Positions 52,507-60,909 of a stretch of 64,000 bases of DNA are shown here, one piece after another. Every line of letters begins with the position of its first letter. Within the stretch, counting starts at the first letter, position 1. The stretch is taken from NCBI RefSeq assembly GCF_036327755.1, contig NZ_CP109596.1:5890001-5954000 (forward strand), written 5' to 3'. The translations under genes and the position numbers were made by a program. The DNA comes from Nocardia sp. NBC_01503 (GTDB lineage: Bacteria; Actinomycetota; Actinomycetes; Mycobacteriales; Mycobacteriaceae). The notes beneath the pieces were generated by a model. It saw only the letters and a list, made by a program, of their open reading frames with translations, did no database searches and was not told the origin of the DNA.

Positions 52507-53949
52507 ATGACCCAAATCCAAGACCCGACCCCCACAACCACCACAATCGCCGGGGGTTCGGCACTCGACCGGTTCTTCAAGTTGAGTGAACGTCGCACTA
52601 CCGTCTCACGCGAAATCCGTGGCGGAATCACCACATTCGTCGCCATGGCCTACGTTATCCTGCTCGTCCCGCTCATCCTCGGCGGGGTCACCGATATCGA
52701 CGGCAACCATCTCGGCATCGCTCAGCTCACCACAGCCACCGCGTTCTCGGCCGGACTCTCCACAGTCCTCATGGGCCTGATCGGCAACGTACCACTCGCT
52801 CTCGCAGCGGGTCTCGGGGTGGTCCCGGTGGTCGCCTTCCAAGCGGCGCCGCATATGACCTGGCCTCAGACCATGGGCCTGGTGGTCCTGATGGGCGTGA
52901 TCATTGTGATCATGGCCGCGACCGGCCTGCGGACCATGATCATCAATGCCATTCCGGTGGCGCTCAAGAACGCCATCGGCGTCGGTATCGGCATGTTCAT
53001 CGCCATGATCGGCTTGGTCTCCTCCGGAGTCGTCGGCCACGGTTCACCGGGCGGTCCACCGGTCACGCTCGGTGTCGACGGACACCTACAGGGTTGGCCC
53101 GTCGTCGTTTTCGCCTTCGGCCTGCTGCTCATGCTGGGGTTGTACGTCCGCAAGGTGCCCGGCGCGATCCTGATCAGCATCGCCCTGTCGACGTTGCTCG
53201 CGATTGTGATCAACGCCCTCGCCGATATCGATCCCAAGGCGTGGGGGACCGTGGTGCCGCAGCGGCCCGACTCCCTGTTCGCCACACCGGATTTCGGCCT
53301 CATGTTCAATATCGATCTGATCGGCGGCTTCGCCCGCGCCGGCGGACTGGTGGCGAGCGTGGTGCTGTTCACGCTGGTGCTGACCGGCTTCTTCGACGCC
53401 ATGGGAACGGTTTTCGGCGTCTGTGACGAGGCGAAGCTCCTGGACGAGCAGGGCACCATGCCCGGTATCGGCAAAATCCTCACCGTCGACGGTGTCGCCC
53501 AGATCATCGGCGGCGTCAGCGGTGGTGCGGGCAGCACGGTCTATGTGGAATCCGCGACGGGCGTCGGTGAGGGCGCACGTACCGGACTCACCAGCGTGGT
53601 CACCGGCGGATTCTTCTGTGCGGCAGTGTTCTTCACCCCGCTGGCCGCGGTGGTGCCGATCCAGGCCGCGGCTCCGGCGCTGGTGCTGGTCGGCGCGCTC
53701 ATGATGACCCAGGCCCGCAAGATCGACTGGAACGACCTGGAGATCGCGGTACCGGCCTTCGTGACCATCGCGCTCATGCCCTTCACCTACTCCATCACCA
53801 ATGGCGTCGGCGCGGGCCTGATCTGCTACACGGTCATCAAGCTCGCACGCGGCAAGTTCCGGGAAATCCATTGGCTGGTAAGCGTGGTCAGCGTGGTGTT
53901 CGCCGCCTACTTCGGAATCAACGCCATCGAATCGGTCCTGGGAGGCTGA
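52507..53949 (+). CDS. NCS2/AzgA-type purine permease
   Basis: A 480-residue importer with about 12-14 membrane segments, of the AzgA (guanine/hypoxanthine/adenine) branch of nucleobase permeases. It starts with the branch motif FFKLSERRTTVSREIRGGITTFVAMAYVILLVPLI, of which SREIRGGITTFVAMAYV is diagnostic, and has GVSGGAGSTVYVESATGVGEGARTG between helices, shown here by STVYVESATG. It would bring in substrates for the xanthine dehydrogenase encoded upstream. AGGAGG precedes the ATG. XdhC starts one base after its stop. Confidence 0.93.
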   Translation: MTQIQDPTPTTTTIAGGSALDRFFKLSERRTTVSREIRGGITTFVAMAYVILLVPLILGGVTDIDGNHLGIAQLTTATAFSAGLSTVLMGLIGNVPLALAAGLGVVPVVAFQAAPHMTWPQTMGLVVLMGVIIVIMAATGLRTMIINAIPVALKNAIGVGIGMFIAMIGLVSSGVVGHGSPGGPPVTLGVDGHLQGWPVVVFAFGLLLMLGLYVRKVPGAILISIALSTLLAIVINALADIDPKAWGTVVPQRPDSLFATPDFGLMFNIDLIGGFARAGGLVASVVLFTLVLTGFFDAMGTVFGVCDEAKLLDEQGTMPGIGKILTVDGVAQIIGGVSGGAGSTVYVESATGVGEGARTGLTSVVTGGFFCAAVFFTPLAAVVPIQAAAPALVLVGALMMTQARKIDWNDLEIAVPAFVTIALMPFTYSITNGVGAGLICYTVIKLARGKFREIHWLVSVVSVVFAAYFGINAIESVLGG

Positions 53950-53950
53950 T

Positions 53951-55060
53951 ATGCGCGACATCGCGGCACAACTCTTGGAATGGCATGCGGCGCAGCAGGA
54001 TTACGCCGTAGCCTCGATCATCGGAATCGGCGGCAGCGCGCCCCGGCCGGTGGGCGCGGCGCTGGCGGTGAACTCCGACGGCGTGGTCGTCGGGAGCATC
54101 TCCGGCGGATGCGTGGAGGGCGCGGTCTACGAGCTGTGCCGCGAGTCGTTGCGCACCGGTGAGATTCAACGAGAAACGTTCGGCTACAGCGACTCCGATG
54201 CCTTCGCGGTCGGATTGACCTGTGGTGGAACGATCGAAGTCCTCGTACAGCCGGTCACCGCCGCGAATCATGCTGCCTTCGAAGCCTTTCTGGGCTCGGA
54301 GGAGCCGGTCGCCCTGGTGCGTGACCTGACTACCGGTGCCGCCATGGCCCTGGGCTCGTGGTGGACCGTCGGCGCGGGTTTCGACGAAACCGTGCTCGCC
54401 GAGGGGCGCGCCATGATCGACACCGGCGCGACCGGTGTCCGCACCATCGGTTGCGATGCTGCCGAAACCACCGTCTTCGTGGAGTCCGAGGTACCCGCGC
54501 CGCGCATGATCGTCTTCGGCGCAATAGATTTCGCTGCCGCGGTCGCGCGGATCGGTAAATTCCTCGGTTATCACGTCACCGTCTGTGATGCCCGGCCCAT
54601 CTTCGCCACCCGCGCGCGTTTCCCCGAAGCCGATGAGGTGGTGGTGGATTGGCCGAACCGGTATCTCGCCGGTATCCACGTAGATGCCCGCACCGTGCTC
54701 TGCGTACTCACCCATGACGCCAAGTTCGATGTGCCGTTGCTGGAAGTGGCCCTGCGCCTGCCGGTGGCCTTCGTCGGCGCGATGGGATCGCGGCGCACCC
54801 ATAATGACCGGCTCGAGCGTCTGCGCGCGGTCGGGATGACCGAAGCCGAATTGTCCCGGCTGCGTTCACCCATCGGCCTGGATCTGGGTGGCCGCACGCC
54901 CGAGGAGACGGCCGTCTCCATTGCCGCGGAGATCATCGCGGTGCGCCGTGGCGGCTCCGGTGTTCCCCTCGGGGTGAGCCGCGCGCCCATCCACCGTGAC
55001 GCCGTCCCAGTGCCACTGCTGCTCAGCCCATTCGCGTGTACCGCCTATCGAGGAAGTTGA
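53951..55060 (+). CDS. xdhC: XdhC-family Mo-cofactor maturation protein with a UraH C-terminal tail
   Basis: XdhC binds the molybdenum cofactor and aids its sulfuration and insertion into xanthine dehydrogenase. The N-terminal XdhC/CoxI domain has IGGSAPRPVGAALAV and ISGGCVEGAVYE. The C-terminal Rossmann-like domain (about 175-320) has MIVFGAIDFAAAVARIG and GAMGSRRTH. XdhC similarity ends near RAPIHR (residue 349). The last 20 codons (54998-55060) instead encode DAVPVPLLLSPFACTAYRGS, matching the end of HIU hydrolase (HVPLLLSPYSFSTYRGS in this window). The total of 369 residues is therefore an XdhC plus a UraH scrap. Confidence 0.9.
   Translation: MRDIAAQLLEWHAAQQDYAVASIIGIGGSAPRPVGAALAVNSDGVVVGSISGGCVEGAVYELCRESLRTGEIQRETFGYSDSDAFAVGLTCGGTIEVLVQPVTAANHAAFEAFLGSEEPVALVRDLTTGAAMALGSWWTVGAGFDETVLAEGRAMIDTGATGVRTIGCDAAETTVFVESEVPAPRMIVFGAIDFAAAVARIGKFLGYHVTVCDARPIFATRARFPEADEVVVDWPNRYLAGIHVDARTVLCVLTHDAKFDVPLLEVALRLPVAFVGAMGSRRTHNDRLERLRAVGMTEAELSRLRSPIGLDLGGRTPEETAVSIAAEIIAVRRGGSGVPLGVSRAPIHRDAVPVPLLLSPFACTAYRGS
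54998..55060 (+). pseudogene. uraH 3' remnant fused in frame to xdhC
   Basis: These 63 bases encode a peptide ending PVPLLLSPFACTAYRGS, the same as the C terminus of 5-hydroxyisourate hydrolase including the diagnostic YRGS. The rest of uraH is absent. A uricase gene follows within nine bases, as it does after intact uraH at 46145-46444. The conserved HIU-hydrolase His from QHYHVP is missing here, so no enzyme activity is expected of the tail. Confidence 0.85.
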
Positions 55061-55068
55061 GAGTTTCC

Positions 55069-55974
55069 ATGGCAATCCAGCTTGGACAGAATCAGTACGG
55101 CAAGGCCGAGAGCCGCGTGGTTCGCGTCTACCGCGACAGCGCCCGGCACACCATTCGCGATCTCAATGTCTCCTCCGCCCTGCGCGGGCGCTTCGAGGAC
55201 GCGCACATCACCGGCGATCAGGGTGACATCCTGCCCACCGATACGCAGAAGAACACCGCCTTCTCCTTCGCCAAGGAGAAGGGTATCGACGCCATCGAGG
55301 ATTTCGGGCTGACCCTGGCCGATCACTTCATCTCGCGCTGTCCGGGCGCGGACGGCGCGCGCATCGAGATCGAGGAGTACGCCTGGGACCGGATTCCGGT
55401 CGACGGTGCAGGACATGACTTCTCATTCGTGCAGGCGGGCGGGGGAGTGCGCACCACCGTGGTCAATATGGACGGCCACGGCGACGACCGGCGCACGCAC
55501 GTGGTGACCGGCATCCGGGATCTGGTGCTGCTCAAGTCCACCGGTTCGGAGTTCCACGGCTTCTTCGAGGACAAGTACACCACGCTGCGGCCCACCAAGG
55601 ATCGCGTCATGGCGACCTCGCTGGTGGCGCGCTGGCGCTACGACCGCACCGATGTGGACTGGGACAAGTCGTTCGCCTCCATTCGTTCCACCCTGTTGCG
55701 GCAGTTCGCGGTGGTGCATTCGATGGCGCTGCAGCAGACCCTCTACAGCATGGGACGCGCTGTGCTGGAACAGCATCGGGAAGTCGCCGAGATCAAATTC
55801 TCCGCCCCGAACAAGCATCACTTCCTGGTCGATCTGAGCCCGTTCCATGTGGAGAACAACGGCGAGGTGTTCATCGCCGCCGATCGGCCCTACGGCCTCA
55901 TCGAGGCGAGCCTGCATCGCGATGACGCCATTCCCGCGGGCAATGCCTGGCTCGGCGTACCGGGATTCTGTTGA
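55069..55974 (+). CDS. Urate oxidase (uricase), copy 2
   Basis: A 301-residue uricase paralogue. All core residues are kept: ILPTDTQKNT, YTTLRPTKDR, ALQQTLYSMG and NKHHFLVDL. It differs from copy 1 at roughly half of positions by eye, so it is an old paralogue or acquired copy rather than a fresh duplicate. ATG 55069 starts MAIQLGQNQYGKAE, aligned with MSIKLGPNRYGKAE of copy 1. The ribosome site is weak (AGGAAG at 12 bases), so it may depend on coupling with xdhC. A degenerate permease follows. Confidence 0.93.
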   Translation: MAIQLGQNQYGKAESRVVRVYRDSARHTIRDLNVSSALRGRFEDAHITGDQGDILPTDTQKNTAFSFAKEKGIDAIEDFGLTLADHFISRCPGADGARIEIEEYAWDRIPVDGAGHDFSFVQAGGGVRTTVVNMDGHGDDRRTHVVTGIRDLVLLKSTGSEFHGFFEDKYTTLRPTKDRVMATSLVARWRYDRTDVDWDKSFASIRSTLLRQFAVVHSMALQQTLYSMGRAVLEQHREVAEIKFSAPNKHHFLVDLSPFHVENNGEVFIAADRPYGLIEASLHRDDAIPAGNAWLGVPGFC

Positions 55975-56009
55975 GGAGAGGCGGGCGACGCCATGAAACC
56001 ACAAGGACG

Positions 56010-56700
56010 ACAACGACAGCGGGGCTCACGCTGCTGATCATCCTGGTGATCAGCCGGGTGTTCCAGGGTGCGATATCGCGGCTGTCGATCCTGATCGGGC
56101 TGGGTGGTCGGCACGGTCATCGCCGCCGTCGCGGGCCGGACCGACTTCTCCGACGTCGGCCGGGCGAAGCTGATCGCGCTGCCGACGTTCTTCCCGTCGG
56201 GCACACCCACTTTCGAGGTGGGGGCCATCGTCTCGATGACCATCGTGATTCTGGTGATCATGACCGAGAACATCGCCGATATCCTCCCCATCGGTGAGAT
56301 CGTAGGCACCGAAGTGGATTCGGGTCGCGTCGCGGACGGCCTGCGCGCCGATATGGCCGCCACCGCGGCAGTCGTGCTGTTCGGATCCGTTGCGGCGAGC
56401 GGGATTCGGACCCTGACCCGAGTCCGATTCCACGACAACCTGAATATGCTGATTGTGGCCGTGGCGATTGCCGCCGGGCTCATTCCCATTGCGGCCCCGA
56501 CATTCTGGGACGCGTTCCCGGAATCGTTCGCCGTGATCATGCATTCGGGGATCAGCGCGACCGCCATAGTGGCGATCCTGCTCAATCTGCTGTTCAACGA
56601 ATTGACCATCGGCAATCGCTCGGGCGCCTCGGTCTTCGCCGCCGCACAGGACGAACGCGACGGCTTAGGCGAGCGCATCGACGACGACATCCGGGACTGA
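56010..56700 (+). pseudogene. NCS2 urate/xanthine permease, frameshifted and deleted
   Basis: The first part reads GLTLLIILVISRVFQGAISR then LSILIGL in one frame up to 56102. Removing one G at 56103 joins it to VVGTVIAAVAGRTDFSDV in the next frame, which continues with the NCS2 block TENIADILPIGEIVGTEVDS and RVADGLRADM. The reading then jumps from MAATAAV to VLFGSVAASGIRTL, skipping about 50 residues that normally carry the NCS2 signature (AQNxGLIxLTxVxSR). The N-terminal half is absent. The end (FNELTIGN) is normal. It cannot be functional. Confidence 0.85.
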
Positions 56701-56828
56701 TCGACCCGGGCTGGATGAACCTACGAAAACCCGCCCAGAACGATTCCGACCATTGTGCTGATCACGGCTTACGAACCCACTGTGACGGCCGACATAATTT
56801 CGACCAACGGGGGAGGAAGGACCATATT

Positions 56829-57209
56829 ATGCCCCTCATTTTCCTGAACGGCGGCGCCATGCGCGGCGGGCCGCTGAATCACCTGCTCGCGGGCGCACCG
56901 TTCGCCGGCGAGGTGACCACCGCACCGCAGTACCGGTTCTATTCGGTCGGCGATCGCTTCCCGGGACTGCACCCGGTCTCCGACGGCGGAGCCCCCGTCA
57001 GTGGTGAATTATTCGATGTGCCTATGGATGTGCTGCGCACCAGCCTGCTCCCGGCCGAACCGCCGGAGCTCGAACTCGGCGTGATCGAACTCGATGACAA
57101 GCGTTCGGTGCTCTCCATGGTGCTGCGCCGCCCGCCCGTCTCCTATCCGCAGCTGATCGACATCACCGAATTCGGCAGCTGGACGACCTATCGCGAAGGA
57201 ATTCGATGA
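56829..57209 (+). CDS. Stand-alone allophanate-hydrolase C-terminal-domain protein
   Basis: A 126-residue protein like the C-terminal domain of allophanate hydrolase (AtzF), which has a gamma-glutamyl-cyclotransferase-like fold and acts on N-carboxycarbamate. Recognisable parts are FLNGGAMRGGPLNHLLAGAPF, TTAPQYRFYSVGDRFPGLHPV and GGAPVSGELFDVP. ATG 56829 has GGAGGAAGG upstream. No amidase domain is present. The stop overlaps the hydroxypyruvate isomerase ATG (ATGA), placing it first in the glyoxylate-recycling operon, where a ureidoglycolate- or urea-related activity would fit but is unproven. Confidence 0.78.
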   Translation: MPLIFLNGGAMRGGPLNHLLAGAPFAGEVTTAPQYRFYSVGDRFPGLHPVSDGGAPVSGELFDVPMDVLRTSLLPAEPPELELGVIELDDKRSVLSMVLRRPPVSYPQLIDITEFGSWTTYREGIR

Positions 57210-58003
57210 AATACACCTCCGGGGGCGCGCTCCGGAAATTCGATGTCAATTGCTCGATTCTCTTCACCGATCTCCCGCTGCTGGAACGGCCAGCCGCCGC
57301 CAAGGCCGCCGGATTCGACGCGGTGGAATTCTGGTGGCCGTTCGGCGAGGATTCGACACCCGCCGACGCGGATATCGATGCCTTCGTCTCGGCCATCGAG
57401 GACGCGGGCGTGCAGCTGGTCGGATTGAACTTCATCGACCTGATTCCGGCGGGCCGCGGCCTGGTTTCGATTCCCGGACAAGAGACCCGGTTCCGGGACA
57501 ATATCGATATCGCGGTCGGAATCGCCGAGCGCACCGGATGCAAGGCGCTGAACGCGCTGTACGGCAATCGGATTGCCGCCGAGGATGCGGAGAAGCAGGA
57601 CGAGCTCGCCCTGGAGAATCTGCGGCTGGCCGCTACCGCGGCCCGGCGCATCGGTGCGACCGTACTGCTCGAAGCGCTCAATGCCTATGAGTCGCAGGAC
57701 TATCCGATCGTCTCGGCCGCGCACGCGATTCGCATTATCGAGCAGGTCGGGGAGCCGAATCTGCGGTTCCTCTGCGACCTCTACCACCTGGCCCGGATGG
57801 GCGAGAACCTCGCCGGGGTGATCGACACCTACGGCGGCTACTTCGGCCACGTACAGATCGCCGATACCCCGGGTCGCGGACGTCCCGGCACCGGCGCGCT
57901 GGACTTCGAGGAGCTCTTCGCCAACCTCGACGCCGCCGGTTACGACGGCTGGATCGGCCTGGAATACAAAGACCCCGAACTGGATTGGGAGTGGATCAAA
58001 TGA
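57206..58003 (+). CDS. hyi: Hydroxypyruvate isomerase
   Basis: Hyi interconverts hydroxypyruvate and tartronate semialdehyde in glyoxylate metabolism. The 265-residue TIM-barrel protein of the xylose-isomerase-like fold has AAGFDAVEFWWPF, ALNALYGNR, LLEALNAYESQDYP with a catalytic Glu, FLCDLYHLARMGEN and WIGLEYKD. Length and motifs match E. coli Hyi. It overlaps both neighbours by four bases. Confidence 0.93.
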   Translation: MKYTSGGALRKFDVNCSILFTDLPLLERPAAAKAAGFDAVEFWWPFGEDSTPADADIDAFVSAIEDAGVQLVGLNFIDLIPAGRGLVSIPGQETRFRDNIDIAVGIAERTGCKALNALYGNRIAAEDAEKQDELALENLRLAATAARRIGATVLLEALNAYESQDYPIVSAAHAIRIIEQVGEPNLRFLCDLYHLARMGENLAGVIDTYGGYFGHVQIADTPGRGRPGTGALDFEELFANLDAAGYDGWIGLEYKDPELDWEWIK

Positions 58004-58929
58004 GTGAAGCATCGCGCAGCGATTCCGTGCGGGGCGGCGGTCGGGCGACGGGTGGGCGCAGCATCGGATTCGTGGGACTCGGCATCATGGGCGGCCCGAT
58101 GGCCGGTCACCTGGTCGCTGCCGGGCACGAGGTCACCGGCTACGATCACAGCTCGGCCGCGGTCGATCGCCTCACCGCCGCCGGTGGCAAGGCGGGCGCG
58201 AATGCCGCGGAGACGGTGCGCGACAAGGACATTGTCATCACCATGCTGCCGCAGGACGAGCATGTGGAGTCGGTCTTCGCCGAGGTGCTCGAGCACGCCG
58301 CCCCCGGCACGCTGTACATCGACTTCTCCACCATCACCCCGCGCACCTCCGAGTGGACCGCCACCGAAGGCGCGAAGAAGGGGCTGCGCGTACTGGACGC
58401 CCCGGTCAGCGGTGGCGAGCCCGGTGCCAAGAACGCGGCGCTGTCGATTATGGTCGGCGGCTCGCGCGACGACTTCGATTCCGCCCGAGCGGTTTTCGAG
58501 GCCGTCGGCAAGACCGTCGCCCTGGTGGGACCGAACGGTGCCGGTCAGGTCGTCAAGGCCGCCAACCAGCTCGTGGTCGGCGGCACCTACGCCCTGGTCG
58601 CCGAAGCCATCCTGCTCATGGAGAACCTGGGTGCGAACGCCGAGGCGGGACTGGATGTGCTCGCCGGTGGCCTGGCGGGCAGCAAGATCCTGGAGCTGAA
58701 GCGAAAGACCATGCTGGAGCGTAGTTTCCAGCCCGGCTTCCGCATCGACCTGCATCACAAGGATATGGGCATCATCCTGGCCGCCGCGCGCCAGGCCGAG
58801 GTCGCCATCCCCATGGGCGCGCTCACCGCGCAGCTCATCGCCGCCGCCCGCGCCATGGGCCACGGTTCCCTCGATCACTCCGCGCTGCTGCTGGTCGCCG
58901 AGGCGCTCTCGGGTAAGGGACAGGCGTGA
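58000..58929 (+). CDS. glxR: Tartronate semialdehyde reductase (2-hydroxy-3-oxopropionate reductase)
   Basis: GlxR reduces tartronate semialdehyde to D-glycerate with NAD(P)H. The 309-residue beta-hydroxyacid dehydrogenase has the nucleotide motif GFVGLGIMGGPMAGHL, the substrate motif DAPVSGGEPGAKNA, and the catalytic Lys in VKAANQLVVGG. ATG 58000 overlaps the hyi stop (ATGA). A stretch of about 25 residues before the Rossmann fold is unusual in length but follows directly from the overlapping start. Confidence 0.93.
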   Translation: MSEASRSDSVRGGGRATGGRSIGFVGLGIMGGPMAGHLVAAGHEVTGYDHSSAAVDRLTAAGGKAGANAAETVRDKDIVITMLPQDEHVESVFAEVLEHAAPGTLYIDFSTITPRTSEWTATEGAKKGLRVLDAPVSGGEPGAKNAALSIMVGGSRDDFDSARAVFEAVGKTVALVGPNGAGQVVKAANQLVVGGTYALVAEAILLMENLGANAEAGLDVLAGGLAGSKILELKRKTMLERSFQPGFRIDLHHKDMGIILAAARQAEVAIPMGALTAQLIAAARAMGHGSLDHSALLLVAEALSGKGQA

Positions 58930-59105
58930 CGGCGCAGACCCTGCGCACCGGTCACGGACCACGCATGGCGGACGGACACGGAATCTGCGCCATCGGCGTA
59001 CCCACGGGCTGGGTGGTGCACGAGTGCACGGTGCAGCCGCGCAACGCTCCGATATCCGCCGCATCGACCGGTCGGCCACTGACGCTGATCCGAAAGGGGA
59101 TCTGA
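58926..59105 (+). CDS. Possible 59-residue protein between glxR and gcl
   Basis: A GTG at 58926 overlaps the glxR stop (GTGA) and opens a 59-codon frame ending at 59105, just before the gcl ATG at 59107. The peptide begins VTAQTLRTGHGPRMADGHG and includes ICAIGVPTGWVVHECTVQ with two cysteines. I recognise no family. The tight spacing and the fit to the gene overlaps used in this operon support translation, but the 180 bases may also be spacer. Confidence 0.4.
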   Translation: MTAQTLRTGHGPRMADGHGICAIGVPTGWVVHECTVQPRNAPISAASTGRPLTLIRKGI

Positions 59106-59106
59106 T

Positions 59107-60909
59107 ATGACACGTATGCGGGCCGTGGACGCCGCGGTGCTCATTCTCGAAAAAGAAGGCGCGACACAGGCATTCGGGCTGCCGGGCGCGGCGATCAACC
59201 CCTTCTACAGCGCTATGCGGGCGCACGGCGGGATCAAACATATTCTCGCCCGGCACGTCGAGGCGGCCTCGCATATGGCCGAGGGGTACACCCGCGCCGC
59301 CGCGGGCAATATCGGTATCTGCATCGGCACCTCCGGTCCGGCGGGCACCGACATGATCACCGGATTGTATTCGGCGAGTGCGGATTCCATTCCGATCCTG
59401 TGCATCACCGGGCAGGCTCCGGTGTCCAAGCTGCACAAGGAGGACTTCCAGGCGGTCGATATCGCCTCGATCGCCGCACCGGTGAGCAAGTGGGCGGTGA
59501 CGGTGCTGGAGCCCGCGCAGGTGCCCGGTTCGTTCCAGAAGGCGTTCCAGCTCATGCGTTCCGGGCGTCCGGGACCGGTGCTCATCGATCTCCCGATCGA
59601 CGTGCAGCTCGCCGAGATCGAATTCGATATCGAGACCTATACGCCCCTGGATGTACAGCGCCCCACCGCCACCCGGGCGCAGGCCGAGAAGGCCATCGCC
59701 ATGCTGAACGCGGCCGAGCGGCCGTTGATCGTGGCGGGCGGCGGCATCGTGAACGCCGACGCGGCGGATCTGCTGGTCGAATTCGCCGAGCTGACCGGCA
59801 TTCCGGTGGTGCCGACGCTGATGGGCTGGGGCACCATCGCCGATGATCATCCGCTGCACGCGGGCATGGTCGGATTGCAGACCTCGCATCGCTATGGCAA
59901 TGCGACCATGCTGGAGGCGGACTTCGTCCTCGGCATCGGTAACCGCTGGGCCAATCGTCATACCGGTGGTGTCGAAACCTATACGCGGGACCGCACTTTC
60001 GTGCATGTCGATATCGAGCCGACCCAAATCGGGCGGGTGTTCGCGCCCGACTACGGGATCGTCTCGGATGCGGGCGCGGCGCTGGCCGAATTCCTGGATG
60101 TGGCGCATGAGCTCGAGCTCGCCGGTCAGTTGCGCGAGCGCGGCGATTGGGCCGCCACCTGCCGCGATCGCAAGCGAACCCTGCTGCGCAAGACGCACTT
60201 CGACACCGTGCCGATCAAACCGCAGCGGGTGTACGAGGAGATGAACGCGGCGTTCGGGCCCGACGTCCGCTATGTCACCACCATCGGGTTGTCGCAGATC
60301 CAGGCGGCGCAGATGCTGCACGTGTACAAGCCCCGGCACTGGATCAACGCCGGACAGGCCGGTCCGCTCGGGTGGACCCTGCCCGCCGCCATCGGTGTCG
60401 CCACCGCGGTGCCGGATGAGACGGTCGTGGCGCTCTCGGGTGACTACGACTTCCAGTTCCTGATCGAGGAGTTGGCCGTCGGCGCACAGTTCAATATCCC
60501 GTATGTGCATGTGGTGGTGAACAATTCGTACCTGGGGCTGATTCGCCAGGCCCAGCGTGCCTTCGATATGGACTACTACGTTCAGCTGTCGTTCGACAAT
60601 ATCAACAGTCCGGAGGTCGGCGGCTACGGCGTGGATCACCTCAAGGTCGCGGAAGGGTTGGGCTGCAAGGCGATTCGCGTCACCGACCCCGATCGGATCG
60701 GCTCCGCCATGGCCGAGGCCAAGCGGTTGACGGCCGAACATCGGGTGCCGGTACTGGTCGAGGTCATCCTCGAACGCGTCACCAATGTGTCGATGGGGCT
60801 CGAGATCGACAATATCAACGAGTTCGAGGAGCTCGCGGACTCCTTCGACGACGCACCCACCGCCATCGCCGCCCAGCCCGAATACGAATCGGCCGGGAGC
60901 CCTTCGTGA
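59107..60909 (+). CDS. gcl: Glyoxylate carboligase (tartronate-semialdehyde synthase)
   Basis: Gcl condenses two glyoxylate molecules to tartronate semialdehyde and CO2 using thiamine diphosphate. The 600-residue protein has the ThDP-enzyme layout with FGLPGAAINPFYSA, LARHVEAASHMAEGYTRA, and the ThDP-binding SGDYDFQFLIEELAVG and VNNSYLGLIRQ. The residue at position 51 is Val, the known mark of Gcl, where other ThDP enzymes use Glu. AAAGGGGA precedes the ATG, and the stop overlaps the glycerate-kinase start. Confidence 0.97.
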   Translation: MTRMRAVDAAVLILEKEGATQAFGLPGAAINPFYSAMRAHGGIKHILARHVEAASHMAEGYTRAAAGNIGICIGTSGPAGTDMITGLYSASADSIPILCITGQAPVSKLHKEDFQAVDIASIAAPVSKWAVTVLEPAQVPGSFQKAFQLMRSGRPGPVLIDLPIDVQLAEIEFDIETYTPLDVQRPTATRAQAEKAIAMLNAAERPLIVAGGGIVNADAADLLVEFAELTGIPVVPTLMGWGTIADDHPLHAGMVGLQTSHRYGNATMLEADFVLGIGNRWANRHTGGVETYTRDRTFVHVDIEPTQIGRVFAPDYGIVSDAGAALAEFLDVAHELELAGQLRERGDWAATCRDRKRTLLRKTHFDTVPIKPQRVYEEMNAAFGPDVRYVTTIGLSQIQAAQMLHVYKPRHWINAGQAGPLGWTLPAAIGVATAVPDETVVALSGDYDFQFLIEELAVGAQFNIPYVHVVVNNSYLGLIRQAQRAFDMDYYVQLSFDNINSPEVGGYGVDHLKVAEGLGCKAIRVTDPDRIGSAMAEAKRLTAEHRVPVLVEVILERVTNVSMGLEIDNINEFEELADSFDDAPTAIAAQPEYESAGSPS

